A stretch of DNA of 64,000 bases, from the NCBI GenBank assembly GCA_036971475.1, contig JBAIZL010000002.1, forward strand, positions 14,962,868-15,026,867. Reading direction: 5' to 3'. Below the pieces are notes generated by a model. It ran no database searches, was not told the DNA's origin, and saw only the letters and a program-made list of their open reading frames with translations. Source of the stretch: Prosapia bicincta. Lineage: Eukaryota; Arthropoda; Insecta; Hemiptera; Cercopidae. The first letter of the stretch is position 1. The number at the start of each line of letters is the position of its first letter. A program made the position numbers and the translations under genes. Below are positions 25,405 through 35,006 of this stretch, in pieces.

Positions 25405-26984
25405 TTTAAAAACTTACATATTATATTAAAAAATCCTAGAAATACACACAAAGATTTTAAAAGTATTTCCAAAACTTTTACTTGCTACCATGAAGTGGTG
25501 CTAATGCACTTCAACATTTTTAAAATACTTCAAAACATTATTTCCGTAACTGGTAATTTTAAAAATATTTTATACTAAATCACAATTTAGCTTTATCAAT
25601 GTGAATAAAAATTATGTAATATATCGTTTTATAATTTATAAAATATCATTTTATCTTCTAAGCTTTGATGCAGTAACAACTTCATAATATAAACAGAGTG
25701 TATTTGAAGAGACGTCACAAAAGTAAATGTTTAGTATTTTCACATTTATAGAGAGGGGAACCGTAGAACAAGAGGTCGGTGCTGAGGACAAAATACCATT
25801 TTAAAATAAGTAATACTAGAATTACATATTTATTTTAAATGTTGAGTTTAGAATTTAATTTAAAGTCAAAATGTTTATTCTTTAGATATTATTATGAAAT
25901 GCTAATAGATTTTCATATTTATAAAAGAATCAACCGTAAAGCGTAGCTATAAGAAATGTTTTCATTCGTATAGGTTACTAAACACACTACGTTTTTTCAT
26001 CGCTTAAATTGTTTAACATTGCATAAGCAACAATATTTATTTTCATTTCTGATATTATTTCACACACTCGCTATGAACAATTATATATATTGTACAAAAT
26101 TTCAATCGTTAATAAAATACTTTCTATTCATCCACTCAAGTTCAAATCCGCAAGTTGTAGTGGGCACACGTGATGTTTTTTCAAGTAATAATTCTATAAA
26201 TATCTTTAATTATTTCAATAATAAATAATTTCGATTTCTATTTTGTCACTTAGTATTGTTATTCTATTATTACTGTATTCATATTTACATTAATGTAATT
26301 GTTTATTTTTTTATATAGCCTAGACAGTTCACAGATAAATAAGTCATGTTTCTTTAATGCTCAAGTTTTCTAATTTCTTTTCAAGATCTCTTGAAATCCC
26401 AAAAGGCGTGTAAAAAGCATTTATTAGTTGTCTGTGATCTGTCACTAGCCTACATAAAAATCAATAGTTATTAACAGAGATTAATAGTTATCAAACAAAA
26501 ATGTAATTATTTAGTAAAACGAGATATGATTTTCCTATTGACTTAGGTCAGATTTGGTTAAAAATGTTTTATTCCTATTATTTGTTTTAATTTTAAATTT
26601 ATTTTATTTGTATTAGATTTTATTGTAAATGTAGTTTTCTTGTATTATGTTTTAATAGAAATGTAGTTTACTTGTATTATGTTTTATTGTAAATGTAGTT
26701 TACTTGTATTATGTTTTAATAGAAATGTAGTTTACTTGTATTATGTTTTATTGTAAATGTAGTTTACTTGTATTATGCTATAATTTAAATGATAGTCCTA
26801 AATCTTTGCTGTTGTACCTCACTGGAGAGATTGCTTTCTATGTACATTAAGTGTTTCAGTTTAGACTAAACTTGTTACAATTAGAAGCTACAACCAGGTT
26901 AGTCAGATGACGATGTACTTACCGTACTTGGGTGAAGGCTAACACAGTCACTAGAAACAAAGCCGCTACGGACGGAAGAGCCAT
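18669..26984 (-). CDS. Hyaluronidase (glycoside hydrolase family 56), six exons, complete
   Basis: The product is a secreted endo-hydrolase that cuts hyaluronan (family knowledge); in insects such enzymes occur in venom and saliva. Six exons (62, 323, 140, 167, 202 and 207 nt) join in phase to 366 codons, close to bee venom hyaluronidase. All introns are GT-AG. Visible marks, in order: signal peptide, residues 1 to about 18; FNVYWNLPTVVC (25-36); NGGIPQ; the catalytic DME motif with acidic residues D134 and E136 followed by QW; WGYY (204-207) with the CYN cysteine at 212 and a partner at 221; GADGVVVWGS with W319; and C331. By analogy with the bee enzyme, C36-C331 and C212-C221 are the disulfides. 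C22 is an extra cysteine. N-glycosylation sites include NVS, NYT and NVT. No EGF-like domain follows. Introns are 2735, 2275, 243, 835 and 1127 nt. Confidence 0.95.
19030..19935. repeat. ~42-bp minisatellite in hyaluronidase intron 5
   Basis: About 20 copies of a unit containing TGTCAATAATACACAGACTG and GAAGAGGTAAGGTA. In two units the short CACA of the monomer has expanded into (CA)n arrays (19329-19403 and about 19759-19781). This shows microsatellites being born from a minisatellite monomer. Confidence 0.93.
20003..20204 (-). CDS. Hyaluronidase exon 5
   Basis: Acceptor TTGCCAG, donor GTGAGT. Carries LFPSAYIGYTGNVT and the GRVNEATR region typical of the family. Confidence 0.95.
20511..20545 (-). 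ncRNA. Weak hammerhead-like motif in hyaluronidase intron 4
   Basis: Minus strand: CCGATGA, a short GAC/GTT stem, GAAA, then ACGAGT. The core has one change, stem I is only about 2 bp and stem III is not fully self-complementary. Probably a decayed copy. Confidence 0.25.
21040..21206 (-). CDS. Hyaluronidase exon 4
   Basis: Acceptor TTTTCAG, donor GTGAGT. Carries WGYYIYPQCYN and the second cysteine of the small disulfide loop. Confidence 0.95.
21450..21589 (-). CDS. Hyaluronidase exon 3 (catalytic motif)
   Basis: Acceptor TTTCAG, donor GTAATC. Carries GLAIIDMEQW, the family 56 catalytic Asp-x-Glu, and ends in phase 0. Confidence 0.95.
21754..21793 (-). ncRNA. Hammerhead ribozyme candidate in hyaluronidase intron 2, sense strand
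   Basis: Minus strand, same sense as the gene: stem I half GGC, canonical core CTGACGA, T, stem II GAAGAC/GTTTCC (one mismatch, one wobble), GAAA, stem III ACGT (self-complementary), T, then stem I half GCC. The predicted cut lies between 21757 and 21756. It is about 165 nt upstream of the exon 3 acceptor, so activity would cut the pre-mRNA. Stem I of 3 bp and stem III of 4 bp are weak. Confidence 0.5.
22810..22945. repeat. CA/TA compound array in hyaluronidase intron 2
   Basis: A (CA)n run, CGCA-type interruptions, then two TA runs separated by CCCTTA. The second TA block repeats the CCCTTA junction. Confidence 0.93.
23865..24187 (-). CDS. Hyaluronidase exon 2
   Basis: Acceptor CAG at 24188-24190, donor GTAAGT after 23865. 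Encodes FNVYWNLPT, the FRGDKVVIFYNPG region and NGGIPQ, up to just before the catalytic motif. Confidence 0.95.
24345..24525 (+). repeat. Dispersed family B copy (intron 1)
   Basis: Shares GTAACATAACCTATGC, AAAACAGCTGTTCTACCAC, AATCAGCTGTTTTATGAAA and a TTTTGTGAAACGTTT block with copies at 32695, 39300 and 47345. The CAGCTG pair forms short inverted repeats. No coding capacity. Confidence 0.85.
25044..25311. repeat. 21-bp minisatellite in hyaluronidase intron 1
   Basis: About 13 copies of AAAGATTAAACAAAATGAATT with few substitutions. Confidence 0.95.
25341..25402. repeat. (TA)n microsatellite
   Basis: TA run shortly after the 21-bp minisatellite. Confidence 0.95.
26035..26225 (-). repeat. 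Dispersed family A (SINE-like) copy
   Basis: Minus-strand copy with GAACTTGAGTGGATGAATA and CGATTGAAATTTTG. It lies in hyaluronidase intron 1, in the same sense as the gene. Confidence 0.75.
26610..26785. repeat. 32-bp minisatellite with alternating variants
   Basis: About five 32-bp units ending ACTTGTATTATG. TTTTATTGTAAATG and TTTTAATAGAAATG forms alternate, so the recent amplification step was a 64-bp dimer. Lies in hyaluronidase intron 1. Confidence 0.9.
26923..26984 (-). CDS. Hyaluronidase exon 1 (signal peptide)
   Basis: ATG at 26984, then a hydrophobic signal sequence, ending in the second base of an arginine codon at a GTAAGT donor. The start is the first ATG after a TATA box about 47 nt upstream, and its context GCCATGG is favourable. 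Confidence 0.93.
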
Positions 26985-27005
26985 GGCTTGGTTGAGGGTG
27001 GAGGT

Positions 27006-27039
27006 TTGACTAAGCTCCGAGACCAATGCCTTATATATA
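27006..27039 (-). promoter_or_regulatory. Core promoter of hyaluronidase
   Basis: TATATATAA at 27031-27039 (minus strand) lies about 47 nt before the ATG. An initiator-like TTAGTC about 25-28 nt downstream (near 27008-27013) implies a 5' UTR of about 25 nt. This is a strong TATA-type promoter, fitting tissue-specific secretory expression (inference). Confidence 0.65.
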
Positions 27040-27384
27040 CCTCCGCGCTTCTGGCTGCATGTTTACCGCCGCCGTAAATCCATTAGGCAGTGCATAACTG
27101 ATTTACTGGGTTGTATATTTTCTTGAGTAAAGAAAAAAATTGTCGAGATAAAAAAATATCTGAAAGAATATTCATAAATAATTAAAATATCTATGACATT
27201 ATTATAAAATACATAAAACCTATTCTGCTTGTACTAGAACTTGTGTGGACATTTTGGGCTGTTATTTCAGGGTAAATGATATATATCTTCCTTATTGTTT
27301 GACCACAGCTTGGTGAAGATTAGAGAGACAAGCCGATAGTGTACAAGGATCTTTTCCAAAGACACTAATAGTGTAAGAACAAGT

Positions 27385-27480
27385 AATAAAAAAATTTCAA
27401 TTCCTACTGAACTCGACGAAAAAAATTTTGTTTTAGTTGCTATTTATTTTATAATTACATTTAATAGAAATATGTATATA
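27385..27480 (+). repeat. Dispersed family B, 5' part only
   Basis: TTTCAATTCCTACTGAA followed by TTTTGTTTTAGTTGCTATTTAT matches the left parts of the copies at 32695 and 39300. Confidence 0.6.
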
Positions 27481-27734
27481 CATATGACAAAATCTAAATG
27501 TCAAGTGGCAATATAGAAAGCGAAATTCCTTGTAATTTTCAGTTTCCTCTCTAAAGAATATATTGTGTTACACTATAATTATTGTTTGTTACAATTTTTT
27601 TTTAATTTCTAATTTATGAAGCAGATGGAGGTATATAATTTATAATTCTGTCCATCGCCTGTAATACTACATTATTGCAAGGAAACTCTCTTTTATAATT
27701 ATATATATATATTTAGGTAATTGGTTTCTTGCTA

Positions 27735-27956
27735 TAGTAAAGTTGGATCAGTGCCAAAGTGATGATTTCAAACATGTAGATATTCAGTTCATATCTGGCA
27801 CAGAACATCAAGTTTTCTAAATTTATTTAAGGAATGAATATTTGAAAAATTTGTGTAAACATCAATTGCCATCCGTTAGAGTTTAAAAAAATGTAGGAAA
27901 TTCGAACTTGATTTGATGATTAAAAACTTATTATATTAAGGATTGAAAATGTGTTA

Positions 27957-27960
<4 letters not shown>
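27735..27960 (+). repeat. Dispersed family A (tRNA-SINE-like) copy with head
   Basis: Aligns with 30520-30775 from the TTGGATCAGTG head through AATATTTGAAAAA and ACATCAATTGCCATCCG to the AT-rich body. More decayed. Confidence 0.65.

Positions 27961-28006
<46 letters not shown>
27961..28006. repeat. (TA)n microsatellite at the PLE-2 3' end
   Basis: TA run at the 3' end (minus-strand sense) of PLE-2. Confidence 0.95.
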
Positions 28007-28011
<5 letters not shown>

Positions 28012-28165
28012 CAACATAGGTTATTCAAATACAGAATATTTATTAATTTATATCCAAAGCTTTTTGTTGGCAAACAGCACCAACATCATTAGGAATGAAA
28101 ATTACAAAAATCTAAGCTATAGGCCTAAAACATATGTTTATTTAGAAATAGAATTGTTGCTAAAT
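28007..28165 (-). repeat. PLE-2 terminal repeat, 3' copy, with decayed hammerhead
   Basis: Inverted relative to 29350-29515 over about 160 bp. Minus strand at about 28053-28098 shows CTAATGA and AAAA in place of CTGATGA and GAAA, with an intact GTTGG/CCAAC stem and AAGCTT. It is a decayed ribozyme. Confidence 0.75.
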
Positions 28166-29349
28166 TTATACAAATTGCCAAATTTATTTTGTTGCTGTAA
28201 CATTACAGACATTGAATATAGTATCAAATTTAGAATGTATTTGTATTTGTTCTGTTATTAATTTGTTATTATTATTGTATTTATATATTTCGAATGCTTC
28301 ATATATATTCATTCTTAATCCCTTATTAATTTCTTGTATAAGTTTCATATTTTCAATATTTGGAAATTGGTGCTAATTATTAATGCAATGATTTGCAAAA
28401 TTTGATTTATATATTTCTGGATTAATATAGACATTCAATCAAATGTTCTTTATATCTTTCTTCTAATTTTTTCTTGGTTAAAAATTACCAAGACCTATAT
28501 CAGCTTTATTACAGTTTTCGCATTCTAATTTATAAACACCACCTGTTTCATGCATATTAGTTTTTTTATTATTGTTATTTATTATGTTTATTATTTTGTT
28601 ATTAGTTTTGTATGCAATTTTGATATTTGTATTTTTAAATAATTTGGTGATATTTTTTATTTCATGGCTTATAAATAAAAATGAAGTCCATATTGTATTA
28701 TTATTTCTATTGCAAATTAAATTATTATTTTGTTTATTAAAAATATTATAATTAAATGTGTTAACAGTTTTCTTTTAAAACCGTTTTCTAATGCAATTTG
28801 ATAAATTATGTTTTTTTCCATTATTTTATTTTCTTCATTCATGGGTGTTTTATGCATTCTATATATTAAGTTGTATAAAAATACCATTTTTTGATTATAT
28901 GAATGATTAGAATTATTTGGTATAATTTGGTTTGTCAAAGTTGGCTTACGGTAAGTTATATCATATATTCAAATTTTTTATTTTTTCTTATTATAGTTAA
29001 ATCTAGAAAATTTATTTTATTATTTGTTTCAATTTCATAAGTAAATTTGATTTTATTATTAATTTTATTTATTTTATCCAAAATATTTGTAAAATTTATA
29101 TTATTATTGTTTGACATATACTTCCATCATCTACATAGCGAACCCAATAACCATTTTCGTCATATATTTTTATAATTTCATTTATTTTATTATCTATTTG
29201 TTGTAAAAATATTTCAGATAATATATTTGATAATGGCGAACCCATAGCAAGACCATCGTCTTGTTTATAAATTTTGTCATTGTATGAAAAATAATTTTGA
29301 TTTAATATTATTTTGAGTGTATTTAAAATTTCGAATGTTAATTTTTTAT
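28166..29349 (-). pseudogene. Penelope-like element body (PLE-2): reverse transcriptase plus GIY-YIG
   Basis: Minus strand, in order. First GLAMGSPLSNILSEIFLQQ (about 29250-29195), the PLE RT motif before the active site. Then YWVRYVDDGS (about 29150-29115), the catalytic YVDD motif. Then NKINFLDLTIIRK, YRKPT after a frameshift, NQIIPNNSNHSYNQKM and YRMHKTPM; IIYQIALENGF; and a connector with IKIAYKTNNKI. Last GGVYKLECENCNKADIGL (about 28545-28490), the GIY-YIG domain with YIG replaced by DIG. Frameshifts and stops interrupt it. The RT N-terminus is missing, replaced by an inverted copy of the element's own end at 29350-29515. Confidence 0.85.
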
Positions 29350-29515
29350 CTTTCTATTTCAACAATTCTATTTCTAATTTAACATATGTTTTAGTCCTAT
29401 AGCTTACATTATTGTAATTTCCTTTCCTGATGATGTTGGTGCTGTTTACCAAAGAAAAGCTTTGGATATAAATTAATAAATATTCTTGTATTTGAATAAC
29501 ATATGTTGTTTTAAA
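29350..29515 (+). repeat. Inverted terminal copy at PLE-2 5' side, with hammerhead candidate
   Basis: Inverted copy of 28007-28165. On the plus strand, CTGATGA at 29427, a GTTGG-based stem II, GAAA, AAGCTT and GGAT are present. The stem II closing C is A here, and stem I is weak. Inverted PLE terminal repeats are known in this retroelement class. Confidence 0.7.
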
Positions 29516-29533
29516 TTATTAAACAAGAAAACG

Positions 29534-29536
<3 letters not shown>

Positions 29537-29579
<43 letters not shown>
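29537..29579. repeat. (TA)n microsatellite
   Basis: TA run just outside the PLE-2 inverted terminal copy. Confidence 0.95.
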
Positions 29580-29583
<4 letters not shown>

Positions 29584-29999
29584 AGATGCGTGTGTTAAGA
29601 GAAATAATTGTATGATTAAATGGTAACAGAAGTTAAGCTTAGTAGAAGGGTAAAGATAAATTCTACGACATATTTAAACATTGCAATGAATGTATTATAG
29701 ATGGGATACATGACAGATACACGTGCAATTTAAGTTTAATTCGTATGTATTCATTTTCATGAAGATGTTCATAGTAATATATTAACACTATTTTCTCTGT
29801 ATATGTTATTTGAATTTCATAATAAATTTAAATTATTACAATAAGAGTTTTTTCTCGCCAAAAAAAACAAAATCTGTTATCACAAAATAAATAAACTGTC
29901 GCCATACACACCCCTCATAAATAATAGTTTTTTTAAAACTATTTCATTGATTTTGAAAATGTGTTTTCACCGTAAGATCTCTAGTATTGAAATCTGCAA

Positions 30000-30200
30000 G
30001 TAATGTATTTCAATTTCTTCCATCAGTTCACACTCCCCCCACATATATTTATATATCTTTTTCAAATTTTCAATCGTTGAATAAAATACTTTTTATTGAT
30101 CCACTCAAGTTCAAACATTTTTTTCAAAGTTGTAGTGGAGGACAATTGACGATAATACAGTTATTTTTTAAAAATAATGATTCATTAATTAAAAGAACTT
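30000..30200 (-). repeat. Dispersed family A (SINE-like) copy
   Basis: Minus strand: GAACTTGAGTGGATCAATA, CGATTGAAAATTTG and an AGTGTGAACTGATGG tail. Confidence 0.8.
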
Positions 30201-30519
30201 AATTAATTTCTATATTTAATTAACTTTAATAATTAATTTTTATTTTTATTTTACTACGTAATATTGTAATTCTGGCATATGCATATGCATATTTATATTG
30301 TTATTATTTAATAAAAACGTAACTAAAATAAATATCTGCTAAGTAACAATTACACTAAATTTTTTTTGTATGACTGGTATTTATAATTTCCTACTCTCGT
30401 ATCATATTTTATTTACATATTCCTATAGTAGTGTTCACACCGTCATAATATATTATAGCCTACCTCACTTAAAAACTGTTTATATACATATTTGAAAAAT
30501 ATATTTCTATTGGAAATTT

Positions 30520-30775
30520 GGCGCAGTGACAAGGTGCGCTAGACTTCGGACATGAAGATCCTCAGTTCCAGTCTGGCTGGATCCAACAAATTTTAAAGTT
30601 TAAGTAAATAAATATTTGAAAAACCCGTATCAACATCAATTGTCATTCACTAAAAGAAATGTATTAGAACTTGTTTGGTAGAATAAAAAAAATATTTTTA
30701 TTAAATATTGAAATCTTTTCAAGATATATATCAGGAGAGCACGAGTTAATAGAAGAATTTTAAAAAAAAACATTT
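30520..30775 (+). repeat. tRNA-derived SINE candidate (family A, best head)
   Basis: The head has an A-box-like TGGCGCAGTGACAAGG and, about 35 nt later, a B-box-like AGTTCCAGTC, so it looks tRNA-derived. The body continues AATATTTGAAAAA, ACATCAATTGTCATTC, a GAACTTG block, ATTGAAAT and an AG..GAGTTAATAGAAG tail. Nine partial copies of body or tail are in this window. Confidence 0.65.
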
Positions 30776-32694
30776 GATTAGCTTTCTGTTATTTACCATT
30801 TATTAAATTTAGACAGTGTTTAAAACAAAACCTTCTGAGTTTTCTGTTTAAATACAACTTTCACAGCTTTTTTACTTACTTTTGTATTATGTAGTTATTC
30901 TCATGACAAGAACTGCTCATAATTTATTTATATATTACAAGCTTTATATAATTTAAATTTTATTTCTAAAAAAACTAAAAATTTAGTCAAAATCTACAAA
31001 ATTATGTTAAAGTTAGGTTTAAAAAATGCATAATATTTTATGGAAGTAAACAGTAGTGGACATAGACGTGTTCTGGAATGTGTTTTTACAGAGGAATGTG
31101 CCACGTTTTAGTACAGGAAGGGTTAATTAAGAGGTAAAAACATGGCATTTATACAAACTAATTCGTATATTGCAATTCTGGAAAAAACACAAAATATTGC
31201 AAATTTTTAGTGCATAACTCAATGGAGGAAATTCCTCAAGTGTAGGATTTCGTAAACAATTCCTGGTAGAATATGTAATACCTCTGAGGAATCTATTTTT
31301 TTTAAATGTATTTTATCTTTAGTTAATAAAACTAATCCATTATTCCTTTTTGCAACAAAACGTTCACAAATTTGATTTTTTGACCTGCAATTGTATTAAA
31401 CTCTAATTAACCGTTGCTCAGCTCTAGTTGTGCTATATAATGGGTGTTGTGATGTAAGTTACTGAATGCCACTACTGTGTTGGCGTTCAGAGATCTAACC
31501 ATTTCAATTAAGGTTTTAGTTTGCTAGGTCTTTGCTTTTAGCTGCCTTAAATGTAAAATGACATTTTTCTATGAGAGACTTCAATTATTTATTTTCAACG
31601 TTTTCCATAAGGTTGATATTTTTTTGGTGTAATATATAATGTTTGATGTTTTGTAACTAATCGTGGCTTTAAATGACACATAAAACAATTTTCTGACGTG
31701 TTCATATTTACAATTTACGTAGACTCTTCTCGATTAGGAATATCGTGCAATTGAAATAATACGTTCTTGTAATTAACACTAAATTATAAATTTAACTTCA
31801 AACAAAGATTTGTAAATTTAAGCAATAAATTTGAATCAAAATAAATAAAAACTAAAAAAAACATGTAATAAAAATAAACATGTAAATGCGTTTTTGCCTC
31901 AGCGTTTTTCATCATCAGTGACTATCACCTACTGATAATAACGCTGAATATTGCTCATCATTAAATACTACAAAAGTGTTTTAAATCTACCTTTTAGAAG
32001 GTTTTTTCTCCAAATTCATTTATAACTCAATAACCACTTAGATGACATAAAATTCACCTCTCGTTTATGTAATCGCGAATTTGCGACACTGTGCTGAAAC
32101 CATCCAAACACTGATCGTGAGATTTTTCCGATGAAATTAAAGGTATGTGTTTAATTCTGTGAATCTGTGATTCCGTATCATCCGTGGCTCTGTGACGTTA
32201 GCAAACACACTCCATTAAGAGCAGTCGTATTGCAAACAGCGACAATTGTAGCCTACAGAGAAACCTACACCACGGATGCGTCATTAACATTTTCAATCAG
32301 TTTTAAAATAATATCATAAAACAGACCGTCATTTGGGAAATCTGTGAGAACTCACACATTTTATCAAGTTTTTGAAAAATAAATTTTGAACAAGAATAGT
32401 AATTTTAGGCTATATATCGCGAACGAATAACAAATGTTTCCAATACTGTTGCTAACTTTTAAAAAAAATGATAAATAACCTCAATGTAGCGATATGCAAA
32501 CCTGTGTAAGGTAAACGCATTTTATTTTATAAGTCGGAGAACCATTTTACACTATAAAATTAGCTATTTTATAACATGCATACATACCGTCGTTAGGTTT
32601 GGATAATTTTACTAGCCTGTTCTACTTAGCAAACGGTTGTAGGCCTTTTTAACAGCACACTGTATAAGTACACCAGCGAAACGTATTGTAAACA
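30776..32694. other. Intergenic stretch, nothing certain
   Basis: No gene supported. A decayed hammerhead-like motif (TCATCATCAGTGA, minus strand) lies near 31908. Confidence 0.5.
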
Positions 32695-32950
32695 AACATT
32701 GTTTAATGTCAATTCCTACTCAGGTCAACAAAGACAAATTTTATTTTAGTTAATTTTTATTAAGTAATTGCAATTAATGTAAATAAAGTAACATAACCTA
32801 TGCATTAAAACAGCTGTTCTACCACGTAATGTATAACATAAAATCAGCTGTTTTATGAAACCATATGTTATCGCTTATTTTGAGCCAAATTTGGGAAATA
32901 GTTATTGCATACCTAGCCCCATTTGTGAAATATTTTTCCCCCATATAAGA
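32695..32950 (+). repeat. Dispersed family B copy, longest
   Basis: Runs from TGTCAATTCCTACTCAGG through the two CAGCTG blocks to TTTTTCCCCCATATAAG. Ends about 10 bp before the piggyBac-like element. Confidence 0.85.
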
Positions 32951-32960
32951 AAAAAATCAA

Positions 32961-33602
32961 TTAAACACTACACGGGTCACGCAGATTAGTATTGTAATCC
33001 AGGGGTAAATTTTTGTGTGCTATTTTGGGTCGGTAACACTCATGATCTTGAACGGACATCTACCTCACACACGCACACACCGCCACAGATAGCAGTAAAG
33101 TAGCAGAGCGTAAAGTTGCATATTATTATTTTTTTGAATATTTTAAATTTACCTGCATTATAATAGTAATCCGCGCGACCACTTATCATATGTTTCCTAT
33201 ACATGAAGCAGTTTTATTATTTTGTATTTTAAATAGATATTTTGTTATTTTTTGTGTGAAAAATAATATTTAAATTAGTAACACCATTATCTGTAAGCAA
33301 TGTCCGAGTTGGAGGTTGAATAAATACGATGCTGGCTTGCCGAAACCAAAAGTGACAATGAAAGTGTGTTAGTTTGACCTAACACATAACCTAACTTGGT
33401 TTTTTTATATATTAGTTTTATGCACCGATACAAATTGTTTTCACTACATTAGTTTTCTATATAGCCCCTTAAACAACCTAAATTGCTTATAAGATATTTA
33501 AAAAATATATTTATATTTTAAAAGCTATTTCAATGTAAATTACAATAGAAATCCGCGCAACCACTCATGTTGCTTATTTACGCGCGATCACTGTAGTGTT
33601 AA
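32961..33602 (+). mobile_element. piggyBac-like non-autonomous element with TTAA ends
   Basis: TTAA at both ends (32961-32964 and 33599-33602) encloses imperfect terminal inverted repeats: left CACTACACGGGTCACGC, and right, inverted, CACTACAGTGATCGCGC. Subterminal sequence AATCCGCGCGACCACT at about 33169 recurs as AATCCGCGCAACCACT at about 33551. At 33300 an ATG opens MSELEVE, stop, IRCWLAETKSDNES, resembling the acidic N-terminus of piggyBac-type transposases. The rest of the transposase is deleted. Confidence 0.7.
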
Positions 33603-33609
33603 TAAATTT

Positions 33610-34190
33610 AAATAATGAATTATGTGGATCTCCTCACACTGCGGTATCGACGGCAATGAAAAAGCAGATATAATCGCCAAACAAGCAGCGGAAATGGGGC
33701 TAGTCTTCTAACCACAGTATTCTCTAAAGAAATGCCCGAGTGCTGTGAAAACATCAGTTAGAAGAAAATGGATCCACCGTTGGAGAGAAGAAACCAAAGG
33801 TAGAAAGCTCTATGACATTCAAAAAGGACCAAATGATTTGGAAATGTATCAAGGGGTTCCCAGATTTACAGCCGTCTTTGCAGCACGAGCAAGAATCGGA
33901 CACATTGTGACTGAGACCTATCTCTTCAGATTTAATCCGAGTGATATTCCACTCTGCCCTAACTGTAGGAAAGAGGAGGAGACTCTAGACCATATCCTCC
34001 TTCGATGCTCTTCACTAATTCCATTAAGAGCAGCTCTGCTGTCTGCGCTGGGAGGCCAGGGAAGCATCAAGACAATATTGATCGATAAACAGTTTTGGAC
34101 CTTGGATGCATCAACTTATTTTGGACATCGGACCTTCGGAGTCACATGGCCCTGGACGTCCGCAGCAAGAAGCAAGAAATAATGAATTAT
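33610..34190 (+). mobile_element. 5'-truncated LINE with 14-bp target site duplication
   Basis: Identical 14-bp copies of AAATAATGAATTAT flank the insert (33610-33623 and 34177-34190). Insert 33624-34176 holds only the 3' end of a non-LTR retrotransposon. The insertion site lies within a family A copy, whose uninterrupted version is visible at 35225 onward. Confidence 0.92.
33625..34182 (+). pseudogene. LINE ORF2 C-terminal remnant (RNase H end and CCHC finger)
   Basis: Frame 1 from 33625 shows WISSHCGIDGNEKADIIAKQA, a ribonuclease H catalytic-end motif typed here in two halves as WISSHCGIDGNE and KADIIAKQA. A TAA stop at 33709 follows. The frame then stays open for about 157 codons, with the C-terminal zinc finger C-x2-C-x8-H-x4-C (CPNC...H...C near 33958-34010). 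RNase H plus this finger points to the I/R1/LOA-type LINE group. 5' truncation removes endonuclease and RT. Confidence 0.85.
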
Positions 34191-34345
34191 TGTTTGACAA
34201 AATGTGTATTGACATCAATTGTTATCCCCTACACATTAAAAAAAAGTATTTGAACTTGAGTGGATGAATAAATATATTTTGTAACGATTGAAAGTTTTAT
34301 TATAGTTTATAAATAGAATGTTAACTAACAGAAGGAGTTGAATAG
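34191..34345 (+). repeat. Dispersed family A (SINE-like) copy split by the LINE
   Basis: Contains TGACATCAATTGTTATCCCC, GAACTTGAGTGGATGAATA, CGATTGAAAGTTTT and ACTAACAGAAGGAGTTGAA. Its head is separated by the LINE and begins at about 33603. Confidence 0.85.
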
Positions 34346-34634
34346 GTTTGCAATGTCAGACGGTTTGATTTTACATATTTTACTTAAAAATTTATAAATT
34401 GCAAAATGTTTTTTTTCCTAATCGAAAAATCATAAATAGTAGTTACAGTTAAACACATACACCCTTATTCCGCGTTGTTTACTTTATTTAGAAATCTTCA
34501 ATTCTTATAATCAAATCCATTTTAACTCTATTTCAGTTAATGTTACAACCAAGGGTAATCCACAAATATTTCCTGCAGAACAGTTTATAATTTACCAATA
34601 ACCTTTACTCCACCTATTCATTGTACATGAAGGT

Positions 34635-34690
34635 GTACTACATGTACATGAAGGTGTACTAGGTGTACATGAAGGTGTACTAAGTGTACG
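34635..34690. repeat. 20-bp tandem repeat, three copies
   Basis: GTACATGAAGGTGTACTA repeats with 20-bp spacing. Confidence 0.9.
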
Positions 34691-35006
34691 CTACATTAGA
34701 TATCTACACACGAGCTAAACACCATTCCTGTAGCCTACACAAAACTATATCATTACTTTTTCTAATATCCCTATATTCTGAGAATACATCAATTTATATA
34801 TTCTATAAATTTACTAAGAGAACAAAAGAAAATTAAGTCAAATTTTATTCAGGTGAAACATTTGTCTGAAAGTTGTTTATACGATTAATTAAATAATTAA
34901 AATTAATTTAAATATACACAATATCAAGAGCACAGTGGTACAATAAATTACAATGAACATTATAGTTTGTAGCATCTTGTTTGATTGATTGTACTTTGTA
35001 GTAAGG

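Noticed and set aside
30520..30590. tRNA gene
   Set aside because: A- and B-box-like motifs exist, but no acceptor or anticodon stem can be folded; better explained as a SINE head.
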